From an uncultured Desulfobulbaceae bacterium (GTDB lineage Bacteria > Desulfobacterota > Desulfobulbia > Desulfobulbales > BM004): 64,000 bases of DNA. A program made the translations under genes and the position numbers. The stretch lies in the NCBI GenBank assembly GCA_947259115.1, contig CAMYKS010000006.1, forward strand, positions 124,001 through 188,000, given 5' to 3'. Below the pieces are notes generated by a model. That model saw only the letters and a list, made by a program, of their open reading frames with translations, searched no databases and was not told the DNA's origin. This document shows positions 46,588 to 55,391 of the stretch, in pieces. Positions within the stretch are counted from its first letter, which is position 1. Each line of letters begins with the position of its first letter.

Positions 46588-47880
46588 TTACTGTTTTTTG
46601 ATTTTTTTGAATGACGATTCAGTCATTTCAAGGGCTTTTGCAATATCTTCAGGGGTATGCGCATCTGAAATAAAAGCCGCTTCAAATTGCGATGGTGCGA
46701 GCCAGATGCCGGACATCAGCATGGCCCGGAAAAATTGCCCGTACCTTTCAGTATCCGACCCCATGGCCGATTTGAAATCAACCACCGGCCCCTTGTTGAA
46801 GAAGGTGGTCATCATTGATCCAACCCTGTTCAGGGTGGTTTCACCGGGAAGGTACTTGTCGGCCAGTTTCTGCAGCTCACCTGCATATGATTCAGCTTTT
46901 AATTCCAACCGGTCATAGAAGCCAGGTTCGCTCAAAACCTCCAGGGTTGCAACTCCCGCCGCCATTGCCAGGGGATTGCCGGACAGGGTTCCGGCCTGGT
47001 AGACGGGCCCATCCGGTGCTATCTGGGACATGATTTCCTTTTTGCCCCCATAGGCGCCGACCGGCAGGCCGCCGCCGATGATTTTGCCGAGGCAGGTCAA
47101 GTCCGGCGCTATGGAAAACTTGCTTTGGGCTCCACCGAGCGCCAGACGGAAGCCGTTGATAACCTCATCAAAAATAAGGACGATATTATGCTGTGTTGTA
47201 AGCTCCCGCAATTTCTGCAGGAATCCCTGCGCCGGGGGCACTACACCCATGTTGCCCGCAACCGGCTCGATTATGACACAGGCAATTTCCAGGGATTCGT
47301 CCGTAAGGGTTTTCTCCAGCGTTTCAAAATCATTATAGGGAATGGAAATGGTGTTTTTCACAATATCATCGGGCACACCGGGACTGCCTGGTATGCCGAG
47401 AGTAATAACGCCTGAACCTGCCTGCACGAGGAACGAATCAGCATGGCCGTGGTAACAGCCGTCAAATTTAACCACTACTTTTTTGCCGGTATATCCCCGT
47501 GCCAGCCGTATCGCACTCATGGTTGCCTCCGTGCCGGAACTTACAAAACGCACTTTATCCATGGCTGGAAATGCATTGATCACCATTTCGGCCAGGTCAA
47601 TCTCCAAAGGAGTCGGCGCCCCGAAACTTGTACCGTTTTCAAGCGCCTGCTGGATGGCAGCAACAACTTTTGGATGATTATGGCCCAGGATCATGGGGCC
47701 CCAGGAACAGACGAAATCGACATACTCGTTGTTATCCACATCAATAATTTTTGAACCCATTGCTTTTTTCACAAAAAGGGGATCGCAGCCCACGGACTTG
47801 CAGGCACGAACCGGGCTGTTGACTCCGCCCGGAATGAATTCCTGGGCCTTTTTGAAAAATGATTTTGAGTTGTCGATATT
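46588..47880 (-). CDS. hemL: Glutamate-1-semialdehyde 2,1-aminomutase
   Basis: ATG 47880 has GGAGG upstream and gives 430 residues. This PLP enzyme makes 5-aminolevulinate for haem, sirohaem and cobalamin. It shows FIPGGVNSPVRAC, the CSWGPMILGHNHP stretch, IFDEVINGFR and the Schiff-base region CLGKIIGGGLPVGAYGG with the catalytic Lys. Full length. It lies upstream of the Fo genes on the same strand. Confidence 0.95.
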   Translation of the reverse strand, partial: NIDNSKSFFKKAQEFIPGGVNSPVRACKSVGCDPLFVKKAMGSKIIDVDNNEYVDFVCSWGPMILGHNHPKVVAAIQQALENGTSFGAPTPLEIDLAEMVINAFPAMDKVRFVSSGTEATMSAIRLARGYTGKKVVVKFDGCYHGHADSFLVQAGSGVITLGIPGSPGVPDDIVKNTISIPYNDFETLEKTLTDESLEIACVIIEPVAGNMGVVPPAQGFLQKLRELTTQHNIVLIFDEVINGFRLALGGAQSKFSIAPDLTCLGKIIGGGLPVGAYGGKKEIMSQIAPDGPVYQAGTLSGNPLAMAAGVATLEVLSEPGFYDRLELKAESYAGELQKLADKYLPGETTLNRVGSMMTTFFNKGPVVDFKSAMGSDTERYGQFFRAMLMSGIWLAPSQFEAAFISDAHTPEDIAKALEMTESSFKKIKKQ

Positions 47881-48166
47881 CATGGTTCCTTTTCCTCCGC
47901 TGGTCATTATTTATAGTCGTTTTATGTCATTATTATACTATTTGGGCTGCGTGAAATGTCGGACTATAGCATGTAAAAAATTATTCTGTCAAAAGCAAAA
48001 CTTTTGCTGCAGCAATCTAAAGACCCTACTCTGCCAGCGAACCGCATAAATCCAAGAATTTTTCCTTGTCATAAGCAAGTACAGTCGTTAATATGCCATC
48101 TTTCAGGCGATAAATAATTGGTCAATTTATTCAAATTGTAAAATGTAATATTTAGGAGTAGTGAAC

Positions 48167-48496
48167 ATGGCAGGAGAAAATGTAAAACACCTTACCGATG
48201 CAGAATTTGATGAGTATGTCCTGAAAGCAGACTTGCCAAGCCTGGTTGATTTCTGGGCTCCCTGGTGCGGTCCCTGCAAAGCCATTGGACCGGTGATTGA
48301 GGAGCTTGCCGGAGAATATGCCGGTAAAGTGCAAATCACCAAGATGAATGTTGATGATAATCCGACCACCCCGGGGAAATACAGCATCAGGGCCATACCT
48401 ACCCTGATCCTCTTCAAAGGGGGAGAGATCGTTGACCAGGTTACCGGAGCAGTGGGTAAGACCCAGCTTGTCGCAATGCTCAACAAAACAGTATAA
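48167..48496 (+). CDS. trxA: Thioredoxin
   Basis: 109 residues from ATG 48167. The active site WCGPC is in LVDFWAPWCGPCKAIGP, and the cis-Pro loop is IRAIPTLILF. It is reduced by the TrxB encoded 32 bases downstream. Confidence 0.95.
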   Translation: MAGENVKHLTDAEFDEYVLKADLPSLVDFWAPWCGPCKAIGPVIEELAGEYAGKVQITKMNVDDNPTTPGKYSIRAIPTLILFKGGEIVDQVTGAVGKTQLVAMLNKTV

Positions 48497-48528
48497 GCTG
48501 AATTGCTTCTATCACTTGACAGCTTCTA

Positions 48529-49458
48529 ATGGCTAAAACCGATTACCAACTCATTATTCTAGGGGGTGGCCCGGCCGGCCTGACAGCAGGATTGTATGCT
48601 GCCAGGGACCGCCTGAAAGTACTGCTGCTTGAAAAAGGGGTTGTGGGAGGACAGGTCCTGGTCACGGACTGGATTGACAACTATCCGGGTTTCCCGGATG
48701 GGTTGACGGGGTCTGACCTGATTGATAAAATGGCAGCCCAGGCCAAGCGTTTTGATCTGCAAACCAAAAACGGCAATGTGGTCAAGGTTGAGCTTTCTGA
48801 GGCAACAAAAAAGCTGATCCTGGAAAGCGGCGAAGAGCTGACAAGCCAGACACTGATCATATGCACCGGGGCCCGCCCCAATAAGTTGGGTATTACGGGC
48901 GAGGAAGATCTTACCGGCAAGGGCGTTTCATACTGCGCTACCTGCGACGGTCCCTTCTTCCGGGATCAGGAAATACTTGTTGTCGGCGGAGGCGATACAG
49001 CGATTCAGGAGGCTGATTTTCTGACAAAATTTGCCAGTAAGGTTACCGTTATCCACAGACGCGAGACCCTGCGGGCCACAAAAGTCCTGCAAGAGAAAGC
49101 TTTCGCCAATGAACGTATAAAGTTCATCTGGAACTCAAACGTAATTGCCATTGAAGGAGAAAAGGAAGTTGAGCGGGTGAGGATCCGGAATAATGATGGC
49201 GAGGAGAAAGAAATAGCTGCCAGCGGTATTTTTATTCTGATCGGTACTATCCCGAATAACGAAATATTGCCGTTGGCGCAGTTGGGTGCAGATGAACAGG
49301 GGTTTATTGTCACTGATAACGAAATGCGCACCAAGATCCCGGGGGTTATGGCTGCTGGAGACATACGCAGCAAGAATGTACGTCAGGTGATAAATGGCGC
49401 CGGCGAGGGTGCAGTAGCGGCAATAGCTGCTGAACATTACTTGAGCGAGCAGGAATGA
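48529..49458 (+). CDS. trxB: Thioredoxin reductase
   Basis: A 309-residue NADPH-flavin disulphide reductase. The FAD-binding GGGPAGLTAGLYAARD, redox pair CATC in VSYCATCDGPFF, NADPH-binding VVGGGDTAIQEA and late MAAGDIRSK are all present. It pairs with trxA upstream and overlaps bamD by four bases. Confidence 0.95.
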   Translation: MAKTDYQLIILGGGPAGLTAGLYAARDRLKVLLLEKGVVGGQVLVTDWIDNYPGFPDGLTGSDLIDKMAAQAKRFDLQTKNGNVVKVELSEATKKLILESGEELTSQTLIICTGARPNKLGITGEEDLTGKGVSYCATCDGPFFRDQEILVVGGGDTAIQEADFLTKFASKVTVIHRRETLRATKVLQEKAFANERIKFIWNSNVIAIEGEKEVERVRIRNNDGEEKEIAASGIFILIGTIPNNEILPLAQLGADEQGFIVTDNEMRTKIPGVMAAGDIRSKNVRQVINGAGEGAVAAIAAEHYLSEQE

Positions 49459-50225
49459 GTGTTGTGGAAAGATTTTCCTTCAAACATAAACACCTGTTTA
49501 TTTGTCTGCTGGCCCTTCTTGTAACTGTACCGCTGGCAGGCTGCTCCAAGGAAAAAGTCTATTCAGCCCTGGGTTTTCGCGCACCCGCACCGGATAGTGC
49601 AGAAAGCCTGGCAGTAAAGGGACTGGATTATTACAGCCGGGCCAAATATGAAAAGGCCAGGCGGTCTTTTGAAACCCTGTTGAATCAATATCCCTTCAGC
49701 GAATACAGCCTGCTTGCCGAACTTAAAACAGCTGACAGCAATTTTTACCTGAAAAACTATGAAGAGGCATTGCTGCAGTATAAAGACTTTGAGGAGCGGC
49801 ATCCAACAAACGAGGCCATCCCCTATGTTCTGTTCCAAATGGCCATGTGTTATTATAATCAGATAGACACGGTTGACCGGGACACTTCCACCGCCACCAA
49901 TGCCATCTATGCATTTTCAAGGTTGTTGCGGGCCTTCCCCAATTCACCATATAGCGAGGAAGCAGGGGCAAGAATTAGTGCAGCCCAAAATTTTCTGGCG
50001 AATCATGAGTATTACGTTGCGAATTTTTATACGAGGACATATGGCTATGAAGAGGCCAAAGCCCGTCTTGAATATCTGCTGCGCCAGTATCCCGACACAG
50101 CTATTGCTCCCCAGGCGGAAATGCTCCTTGGTGATTTAAGAAATGACAACCCTCCGGGAAGAACCCTCTTTGGCTGGCTGCCCAAGTCTTTGCCTGATTG
50201 GGAAGACCTTACTCCGGATGACTGA
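49455..50225 (+). CDS. bamD: Outer membrane assembly lipoprotein BamD
   Basis: A 256-residue lipoprotein with lipobox LAGC (Cys30). Tetratricopeptide repeats follow: AVKGLDYYSRAKYEKARRSF, ALLQYKDFEERHPTNE and YPDTAIAPQAEMLLGDL. BamD is the essential accessory factor of the outer-membrane barrel insertion machine. It overlaps trxB by four bases (ATGA) and is followed by a terminator. Confidence 0.9.
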   Translation: MSVVERFSFKHKHLFICLLALLVTVPLAGCSKEKVYSALGFRAPAPDSAESLAVKGLDYYSRAKYEKARRSFETLLNQYPFSEYSLLAELKTADSNFYLKNYEEALLQYKDFEERHPTNEAIPYVLFQMAMCYYNQIDTVDRDTSTATNAIYAFSRLLRAFPNSPYSEEAGARISAAQNFLANHEYYVANFYTRTYGYEEAKARLEYLLRQYPDTAIAPQAEMLLGDLRNDNPPGRTLFGWLPKSLPDWEDLTPDD

Positions 50226-50264
50226 TATGCCTGGCCACTGTTGTTTTTCAAAGGGAGTCCAAAT

Positions 50265-50306
50265 AAAAAAGCCGCATGGTCGTAAACGCCACGCGGCTTT
50301 TCTTTT
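50265..50306. terminator. Bidirectional terminator after bamD
   Basis: AAAAAAGCCGC (50265-50275) pairs with GCGGCTTTT (50293-50301), followed by CTTTT. It lies between convergent bamD and the NIL-ferredoxin gene. Confidence 0.8.
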
Positions 50307-50330
50307 GGGCCTGTAAAAAGCTGAAAAAAT

Positions 50331-50780
50331 TTAATGCACTTCAAAAACGGTTTCACTCACCCCGCTGATTTTTTCCAGGGAAACCTCCATGGCCTTCACA
50401 GGGCAGACTGTTACGCATAAACCGCAGCCGCTGCATTTTTCAGGTTTAAAAAGAACAGCCATTGCGGGTCGCTTCAGTGAAAGGGCACCTGTGGGGCAGA
50501 TCCCGGTGCAGGCCCCGCACTGGAAACAGCGCTCATCATCCCGGTGAATGGAGGTGGCAATACTTTCCGCCGTGACATCCAGACCCTTAAGATAGGTGAG
50601 GCCCTTTCTGATGTTTTCCTTGTGGCCTCGCAGCTCCAGGATCATCACGCCCTCGTGCTGGGGGAGAATTGTCGCCTTAAGGATATTAAATTCCACGTCA
50701 AACTGCCTGACAAGCTGGCAGATAATGGGTTGATCCACTATGTCCTTGGGGAATCGCAGTATATAGATTCTGGTATACAT
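50331..50780 (-). CDS. NIL domain plus two-cluster 4Fe-4S ferredoxin
   Basis: A 149-residue protein. Residues about 1-75 are a NIL domain (RIYILRFPKDIVDQPIICQ), a ligand-binding fold seen in methionine transporter subunits. Residues about 82-140 hold two 4Fe-4S motifs, CFQCGACTGICPTGAL and CSGCGLCVTVCPVKA. Such proteins are common in anaerobes and methanogens and are linked to sulphur amino acid metabolism or electron transfer. Single gene, convergent with bamD. Confidence 0.85.
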   Translation of the reverse strand: MYTRIYILRFPKDIVDQPIICQLVRQFDVEFNILKATILPQHEGVMILELRGHKENIRKGLTYLKGLDVTAESIATSIHRDDERCFQCGACTGICPTGALSLKRPAMAVLFKPEKCSGCGLCVTVCPVKAMEVSLEKISGVSETVFEVH

Positions 50781-50815
50781 TCCATGTGCCTCTTTTTAAA
50801 TTATTTGGTCAGAGA

Positions 50816-50890
50816 AAACCGGGTCCGCCGGAGTCTCCTTTCAGTCGCTTACCCGGAGTCTCCTTTCAGTCGCTTACCTGGGCCCGGTTT
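50816..50890. repeat. Repeat element: two 25-bp units inside an inverted repeat
   Basis: The unit CGGAGTCTCCTTTCAGTCG plus CTTACC is present exactly twice (50829-50853, 50854-50878). The pair is bracketed by AAACCGGG and CCCGGTTT, which pair. The unit is the reference form of the dispersed family. Confidence 0.85.
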
Positions 50891-50914
50891 CTTTACTGGT
50901 AATATGCTGATTGT

Positions 50915-51493
50915 TTATGGCAGTTTCCTGTCAAGCTCCTCCAGTAGCTCCTCCAGAGGTGCTTTGGTGTCAATGACGAGAAGTTCCGAGGCCTCCAGTT
51001 CATCCGGTGGTTCAAAGCGTTTTTTCTGCTGCACATAAATCTCCCAGCGGCCGTCTGAAACAGCAGTAGGGTCCTGCTCCCTTTCATCCATTCGCCGCCT
51101 CATCTCCTTTTCGGAACACCGGCAGAGGATAAAATATACCTGACAGTTCAAGTTCCTGGCAAGATCCTTGACATCCTGCCGGTCCCGGGCATATTGATAT
51201 GAGGCGTCAAGGATTACCGAATCCCTGCTCAGTAACCGCGCCCCGGCCCTATCAAGCAGCGCTCTGTAGGTTTTTTGGGAAAATTCTCTTGTGTAGATAC
51301 CAGTATCAATTGTTTTACGCTGAATTTCAGTCGGGTTGATATCAGCTAACTCCTTGCGAACCCAGTCGGAATTATAGCAGCGCAGCTGTTTATGCCAGGC
51401 CCAGGCCTGGGAAAGGGTGCTCTTTCCGGTGGCAATCATGCCGAAAAAGACATAGAGAACAGGAGTTTTCTTGTTTTGTTCACTGGCTGGCAT
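50915..51493 (-). CDS. AAA/zeta-type kinase (COG0645-like)
   Basis: ATG 51493 gives 192 residues and overlaps the upstream gene by 14 bases; the longer frame to 51571 lies within it. The P-loop is FFGMIATGKSTLS, followed by LDASYQYARDRQDV and CRCSEKEMRRRM. This P-loop kinase-like domain is usually fused to the C-terminus of the aminoglycoside phosphotransferase-like domain that is encoded separately just upstream. Substrate is unknown. Confidence 0.8.
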   Translation of the reverse strand: MPASEQNKKTPVLYVFFGMIATGKSTLSQAWAWHKQLRCYNSDWVRKELADINPTEIQRKTIDTGIYTREFSQKTYRALLDRAGARLLSRDSVILDASYQYARDRQDVKDLARNLNCQVYFILCRCSEKEMRRRMDEREQDPTAVSDGRWEIYVQQKKRFEPPDELEASELLVIDTKAPLEELLEELDRKLP

Positions 51494-52508
51494 AACGTTC
51501 GGCAAGCTGAAAGTATTTCCCGGCCATTTCCTGGCACTGGAGCTTTGTTTTATTATCCACTTCCGGGGCATTCGCGGTGAAAAGATTTATTTTGCCGCGC
51601 ACATAGGCCCTGTAACACTTGTAGAAATTGAGCATTAGGCCCAGTTCTGCATCCCCTGATTTATCGATAAAGCGTGCAACAAAACGGTCAGACAGGCTTG
51701 AGAACCCGTGATAGTCAAGGTCCATGGCCAGAAAGGCAATGTCACTTGCCACGTCACAGAAACGGAACCGTTCATTAAACTCGATACAGTCAAAAATATA
51801 TACCTGGTCAGCCAGGCAGATGTTTGCAGAATACAGGTCGCCGTGACAATCGCGGATGCGGCCGGCGGAAATCCTTGCAGCAAAGAGTTCATCCTGCTGC
51901 AGAAATGCTGTGGAAAAGTTCTTGATGCGGTCAAACTGGTCACTGCTGAGAGACGGACTGCCGATAAAGGCTTCGGTCTGGGAGAAGTTCTCAAAAATGT
52001 TGACACCGACCGCTTGCGGGCGGCCAAATTCCTGAATCGTCGGTCCACCGTCAGCCTGACGATAAAAAGGAACAAGAACATCGCATATCGCATCAATCAT
52101 TTCAGACTTCAGGGAGCCTGATTTGATGATATTTGCCATCATCTGCTCTTCGGGCATACGCTTCATCTTGATGCCGTACTCGACAACTTGTTCCGTGACT
52201 GCCTGAGACGAGTTGCTCAGGCTGAAGGTATTGTCCGTCCTTGCCAGGGCAACAAGGTCAAGATAGATGGAAGGGCAGAGGCGCCGGTTTAAAACGAGCT
52301 CCTGCTTGCAGAAATGGTGCCTTTTGGCAAGGGAGGTAAAGTCAAGAAAGCCGAAATCAACCGGTTTTTTAAACTTGTAGACAAAGTCATCTGTTACAAA
52401 GACGTAGGATATATGCGTCTGGACAAGCTTGACAGCTGAAACCTTGGGTGCATAGACGTCAGGCTGCAATAAAAATGTGACAAAATCCGGTAACTGTGTG
52501 TTTTGCAT
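51480..52508 (-). CDS. Aminoglycoside phosphotransferase-like protein (COG2187-like)
   Basis: A 342-residue kinase-fold protein. VQTHISYVFVTDDFVYKFKKPVDFGFLDF is a family opening, and catalytic HGDLYSANICL plus IFDCIEFNERFRFCDVASDIAFLAMDL form the Brenner and metal-binding motifs. In many bacteria this domain and the P-loop kinase make one protein of about 520 residues; here they are two genes overlapping by 14 bases. Resistance function is not implied. Confidence 0.82.
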   Translation of the reverse strand: MQNTQLPDFVTFLLQPDVYAPKVSAVKLVQTHISYVFVTDDFVYKFKKPVDFGFLDFTSLAKRHHFCKQELVLNRRLCPSIYLDLVALARTDNTFSLSNSSQAVTEQVVEYGIKMKRMPEEQMMANIIKSGSLKSEMIDAICDVLVPFYRQADGGPTIQEFGRPQAVGVNIFENFSQTEAFIGSPSLSSDQFDRIKNFSTAFLQQDELFAARISAGRIRDCHGDLYSANICLADQVYIFDCIEFNERFRFCDVASDIAFLAMDLDYHGFSSLSDRFVARFIDKSGDAELGLMLNFYKCYRAYVRGKINLFTANAPEVDNKTKLQCQEMAGKYFQLAERYASQ

Positions 52509-52764
52509 GAAAAGTTCCGTAAAAACAGTCCTGGTATGACTACAACAGGGGGGAATTCATTCTCTTTCCAGGAAATGGCATATTAAAAAACAGGGTGATA
52601 ATTTACCAGAATAAAAACCATCAGTAAACCACTGAACTGCATAAATGATTCCTGGTCAGGTGATTACTGTGCACCACCGGGCATGGAAGCGGAATATTTT
52701 CGTTTGAAAAAAAGCGTAAAAAAGGGTTCAGTGGGCATCATACAATCAAGGAGTCTTTACATAT

Positions 52765-54705
52765 ATGACAAAAACAGTCCATTTTTTGCCTGACGGTGTC
52801 AAGGCAACTGTAGAGGAAGGGGAGAACCTGCTCAATGTTGCAGCCAATGCCGGGGTCTATATCCATGCATTCTGCGGCGGTGAAGGCGTATGCGGCAAAT
52901 GCAAGGTCAAGATAGAGCAGGGCGAAGTTGCCGCCACCCAGGCTACACAGCTTAAAAGAGAAGAGATAGAGCAGGGATTCCGGCTTGCCTGCCAGTCCAA
53001 GGTGGTTTCCGACCTGGTGGTGCATATCCCTGAAACCATCAGAAAAGACGGCAAAAGGTTGCAGCGCAAACCCAAAACCACCCGCACAATTTCGGCCCGC
53101 TCCCTCGATGATCTCATCGGCGGCTGGGATGTTGATCCTTTGGTGGAAAAGCGGTTTTTTGCCCTCAGCAAACCTACCATTGAAGACAATATTTCAGACC
53201 TGCAGCGCTTGACTCTAGCCATAAGTAGAGGCTGTCCCGAGTGCCAAACGCCTTCCTATGATTACCCGGAACTACTCCAGGAACTTCCCTTTGTCATGCG
53301 GGAGAATAACTGGGAGGTGACCGCCATCCTGCTGCGCGGCAAAAGGCTGGAAGAGCCTGAGCGCATTATAGCCGTTGAGCCAAGGGACACCACCAAGGGG
53401 CTGTATGGATTGGCCGTGGATATCGGCACCACCACAGTGTGCGGCGTGCTTATTGACCTCAATACAGGAGAGGTGATAGCAGAGGCCTCTGAGTACAACG
53501 GCCAGATCCAGTATGGTGAAGACGTCATTTCCCGCATTATTTATTCACAGCGTCCGGGCGGGCTTGAAGCTCTGCAGGAAAGAATTGTGCACACCATTAA
53601 CAACGTTATTGAAACGGTCTGCAGAAACGTATCCATCGGGCATGAAAACATCAGCTACATAATGGCTGCCGGCAACACCACAATGTCCCATCTCCTGCTG
53701 AGGCTCAATCCGAAATTTGTGCGTGAGGCTCCCTATACACCGACCTGCAACCAGTATCCCATAACCAGGGCCGCATCCTTGGGGCTTGCAGCACACCCCT
53801 CGGTCAGGTTGTTTCTCTACCCTTCTGTTTCCAGCTATGTGGGCGGTGATATCACCGCCGGGGTGCATGCCTGCCAGATGCATAAAAGTCCGGAACTGAC
53901 GCTGTTTATTGATATCGGCACCAACGGAGAGATCGTTATCGGCAACCAGGAGTGGATGGTCTGTGCTGCCTGTTCTGCCGGTCCCGCCTTTGAAGGCGGT
54001 GGTATCAAGCACGGCATGCGGGCCACCGGCGGGGCTATTGAAAATTTCCATATCGAACCGGAAACACTTGACCCGATGATCATTACCGTCAACCATGCAA
54101 AACCCCAGGGCATCTGCGGCTCCGGCCTGATAAGCATCGTGGCCGAACTGCTTGAGGCCGGTGTCATTGACCAACAGGGTAAATTCAACCGCAACCATGA
54201 TCATCCCAGGATCAGGGAGGCCTATGACGGCTACGAGTATGTGCTTGTCTGGGCCAAGGACTCAGCAGTGGACGAGGATATCGTCATCACCGAGGTGGAT
54301 CTCGATAACCTTATGCGGGCCAAGGGGGCCATGTATGCCGGCTACCAGACCCTGCTCGAATCGGTCGGTATGACTTTCAATGACCTGGACCGCGTCATTT
54401 TAGCCGGCAACTTCGGTAGCTATATTGACCTGGAGCAGGCTATCTGCATAGGGCTTCTGCCGGATGTCGGACGCGACAAATTCTACTACCTGGGAAATGC
54501 CTCGCTCCTGGGGGCCCAGATCAGTCTCATCGATCATAAGCGCTTCTGGGAGCGCACTGTAGTCGGCAAGCTCATGACCAACATGGAACTCTCGGAAAAC
54601 CCCAATTTCATGAACCACTACATGGCCTCGCTCTTCCTGCCGCATACGGACATGAGCCTCTTCCCGACCATAAAAGAGAAACTGCCGGAATCATCTTCAA
54701 AGTAA
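52765..54705 (+). CDS. RACo-like corrinoid protein activator (2Fe-2S, DUF4445)
   Basis: A 646-residue protein. The N-terminal 2Fe-2S domain has C37, C43, C46 and C76 (HAFCGGEGVCGKC and LACQSK). A linker leads to the actin-like ATPase part with LAVDIGTTTVCGVLI, IMAAGNTTMSHLLL, YVGGDITAGVHA, FIDIGTNGEIVI and LAGNFGSYI. Such proteins use ATP to push electrons into inactive Co(II) corrinoid proteins for methyl transfer. No methyltransferase or corrinoid protein is in the window, so the partner is elsewhere. It precedes the nif island. Confidence 0.88.
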   Translation: MTKTVHFLPDGVKATVEEGENLLNVAANAGVYIHAFCGGEGVCGKCKVKIEQGEVAATQATQLKREEIEQGFRLACQSKVVSDLVVHIPETIRKDGKRLQRKPKTTRTISARSLDDLIGGWDVDPLVEKRFFALSKPTIEDNISDLQRLTLAISRGCPECQTPSYDYPELLQELPFVMRENNWEVTAILLRGKRLEEPERIIAVEPRDTTKGLYGLAVDIGTTTVCGVLIDLNTGEVIAEASEYNGQIQYGEDVISRIIYSQRPGGLEALQERIVHTINNVIETVCRNVSIGHENISYIMAAGNTTMSHLLLRLNPKFVREAPYTPTCNQYPITRAASLGLAAHPSVRLFLYPSVSSYVGGDITAGVHACQMHKSPELTLFIDIGTNGEIVIGNQEWMVCAACSAGPAFEGGGIKHGMRATGGAIENFHIEPETLDPMIITVNHAKPQGICGSGLISIVAELLEAGVIDQQGKFNRNHDHPRIREAYDGYEYVLVWAKDSAVDEDIVITEVDLDNLMRAKGAMYAGYQTLLESVGMTFNDLDRVILAGNFGSYIDLEQAICIGLLPDVGRDKFYYLGNASLLGAQISLIDHKRFWERTVVGKLMTNMELSENPNFMNHYMASLFLPHTDMSLFPTIKEKLPESSSK

Positions 54706-54789
54706 CTTTTTCAGTCGCTTTATTTTACTTAAGCCACTTGGCCCGCTCAGTGCTTCATTTGCTCTCCCTTTTTACCGCTCAACGTGCAA

Positions 54790-55011
54790 CTACCTCCACC
54801 AGATTTGACGTTTTGCCGGATTGCCGATCAGGTCAAATGAATCTCCGGACTCCTTGAGAACCGCATCAAATTCCTCCAGGGTGAATTCATAGCCGTCATT
54901 TGCCGCCAAAGCGACAAAATCCCCCTTTGTTTTAACGACGTCATACTTCATTCTCACCTCTTCATTTTCTCCACCTGCGATGAGCAGTTCTTCCACATTT
55001 TTCTTAGCCAT
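54790..55011 (-). CDS. Nif11 family peptide
   Basis: A 73-residue protein with GGGAGA before ATG. It matches the Nif11 domain: MAKKNVEELLIAGGENEEVR, then GDFVALAANDGYEFTLEEFDAVL, a helical leader-like fold. After it come GNPAKRQIWWR, a short basic and aromatic tail. Nif11 proteins occur next to nif genes and also as leader peptides of RiPPs; their role in nitrogen fixation is not known. It is divergent from nifE and has its own sigma-54-like promoter, so it is probably expressed with nif. Confidence 0.8.
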   Translation of the reverse strand: MAKKNVEELLIAGGENEEVRMKYDVVKTKGDFVALAANDGYEFTLEEFDAVLKESGDSFDLIGNPAKRQIWWR

Positions 55012-55077
55012 TGGTTTTTCTCCCTATACATACATTGAATTATTTTGTCATTGATATTTCAGCCTTTGCCCCCTAAT

Positions 55078-55094
55078 TGCCAGATTTGTGCCAG
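55078..55094 (-). promoter_or_regulatory. Sigma-54-like promoter of the Nif11 gene
   Basis: On the minus strand CTGGCAC-AAATC-TGGCA: perfect -24 element and spacing, with one change (TGGC for TTGC) in the -12. It lies 67 bases before the Nif11 start. Confidence 0.55.
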
Positions 55095-55219
55095 ACTGGG
55101 GAAAAGTGTCAGACTTGCCCTGAACGCCAGTAAAATCAAAGAAAAATCAACTGGCGTGTGTTGAATATTTTTTGGGAGACCGTGGATTCAGCACACTTTT
55201 GTATATACTATTTCATTTT

Positions 55220-55235
55220 TGTCTCTTTTTCTACA
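55220..55235. promoter_or_regulatory. NifA upstream activator site TGT-N10-ACA (distal)
   Basis: TGT-CTCTTTTTCT-ACA fits the NifA binding consensus. It lies 97 bases before the nifE -24 box and about 126 bases before the Nif11 -24 box, so it could serve both. Confidence 0.6.
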
Positions 55236-55293
55236 TTGTCCACTATTTGGGCCAAACGGATATTTACCAGCCAAACAAATCTTTATTTGTAAT

Positions 55294-55309
55294 TGTCTGG
55301 AATAAAACA
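55294..55309. promoter_or_regulatory. NifA upstream activator site TGT-N10-ACA (proximal)
   Basis: TGT-CTGGAATAAA-ACA fits the same consensus, 23 bases before the nifE -24 box, closer than usual for an enhancer site. Confidence 0.5.
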
Positions 55310-55331
55310 AAAAAATAAATCTTGCCTGATG

Positions 55332-55347
55332 TGGCACACCCCTTGCT
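55332..55347 (+). promoter_or_regulatory. Sigma-54 promoter of nifE
   Basis: TGGCAC-ACCCC-TTGCT is a consensus -24/-12 element, 45 bases before the nifE ATG at 55392. Confidence 0.9.
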
Positions 55348-55391
55348 CTATTAAAAGAAAACACTCTAAGAGCCAAGAGAAAGGACATGAC

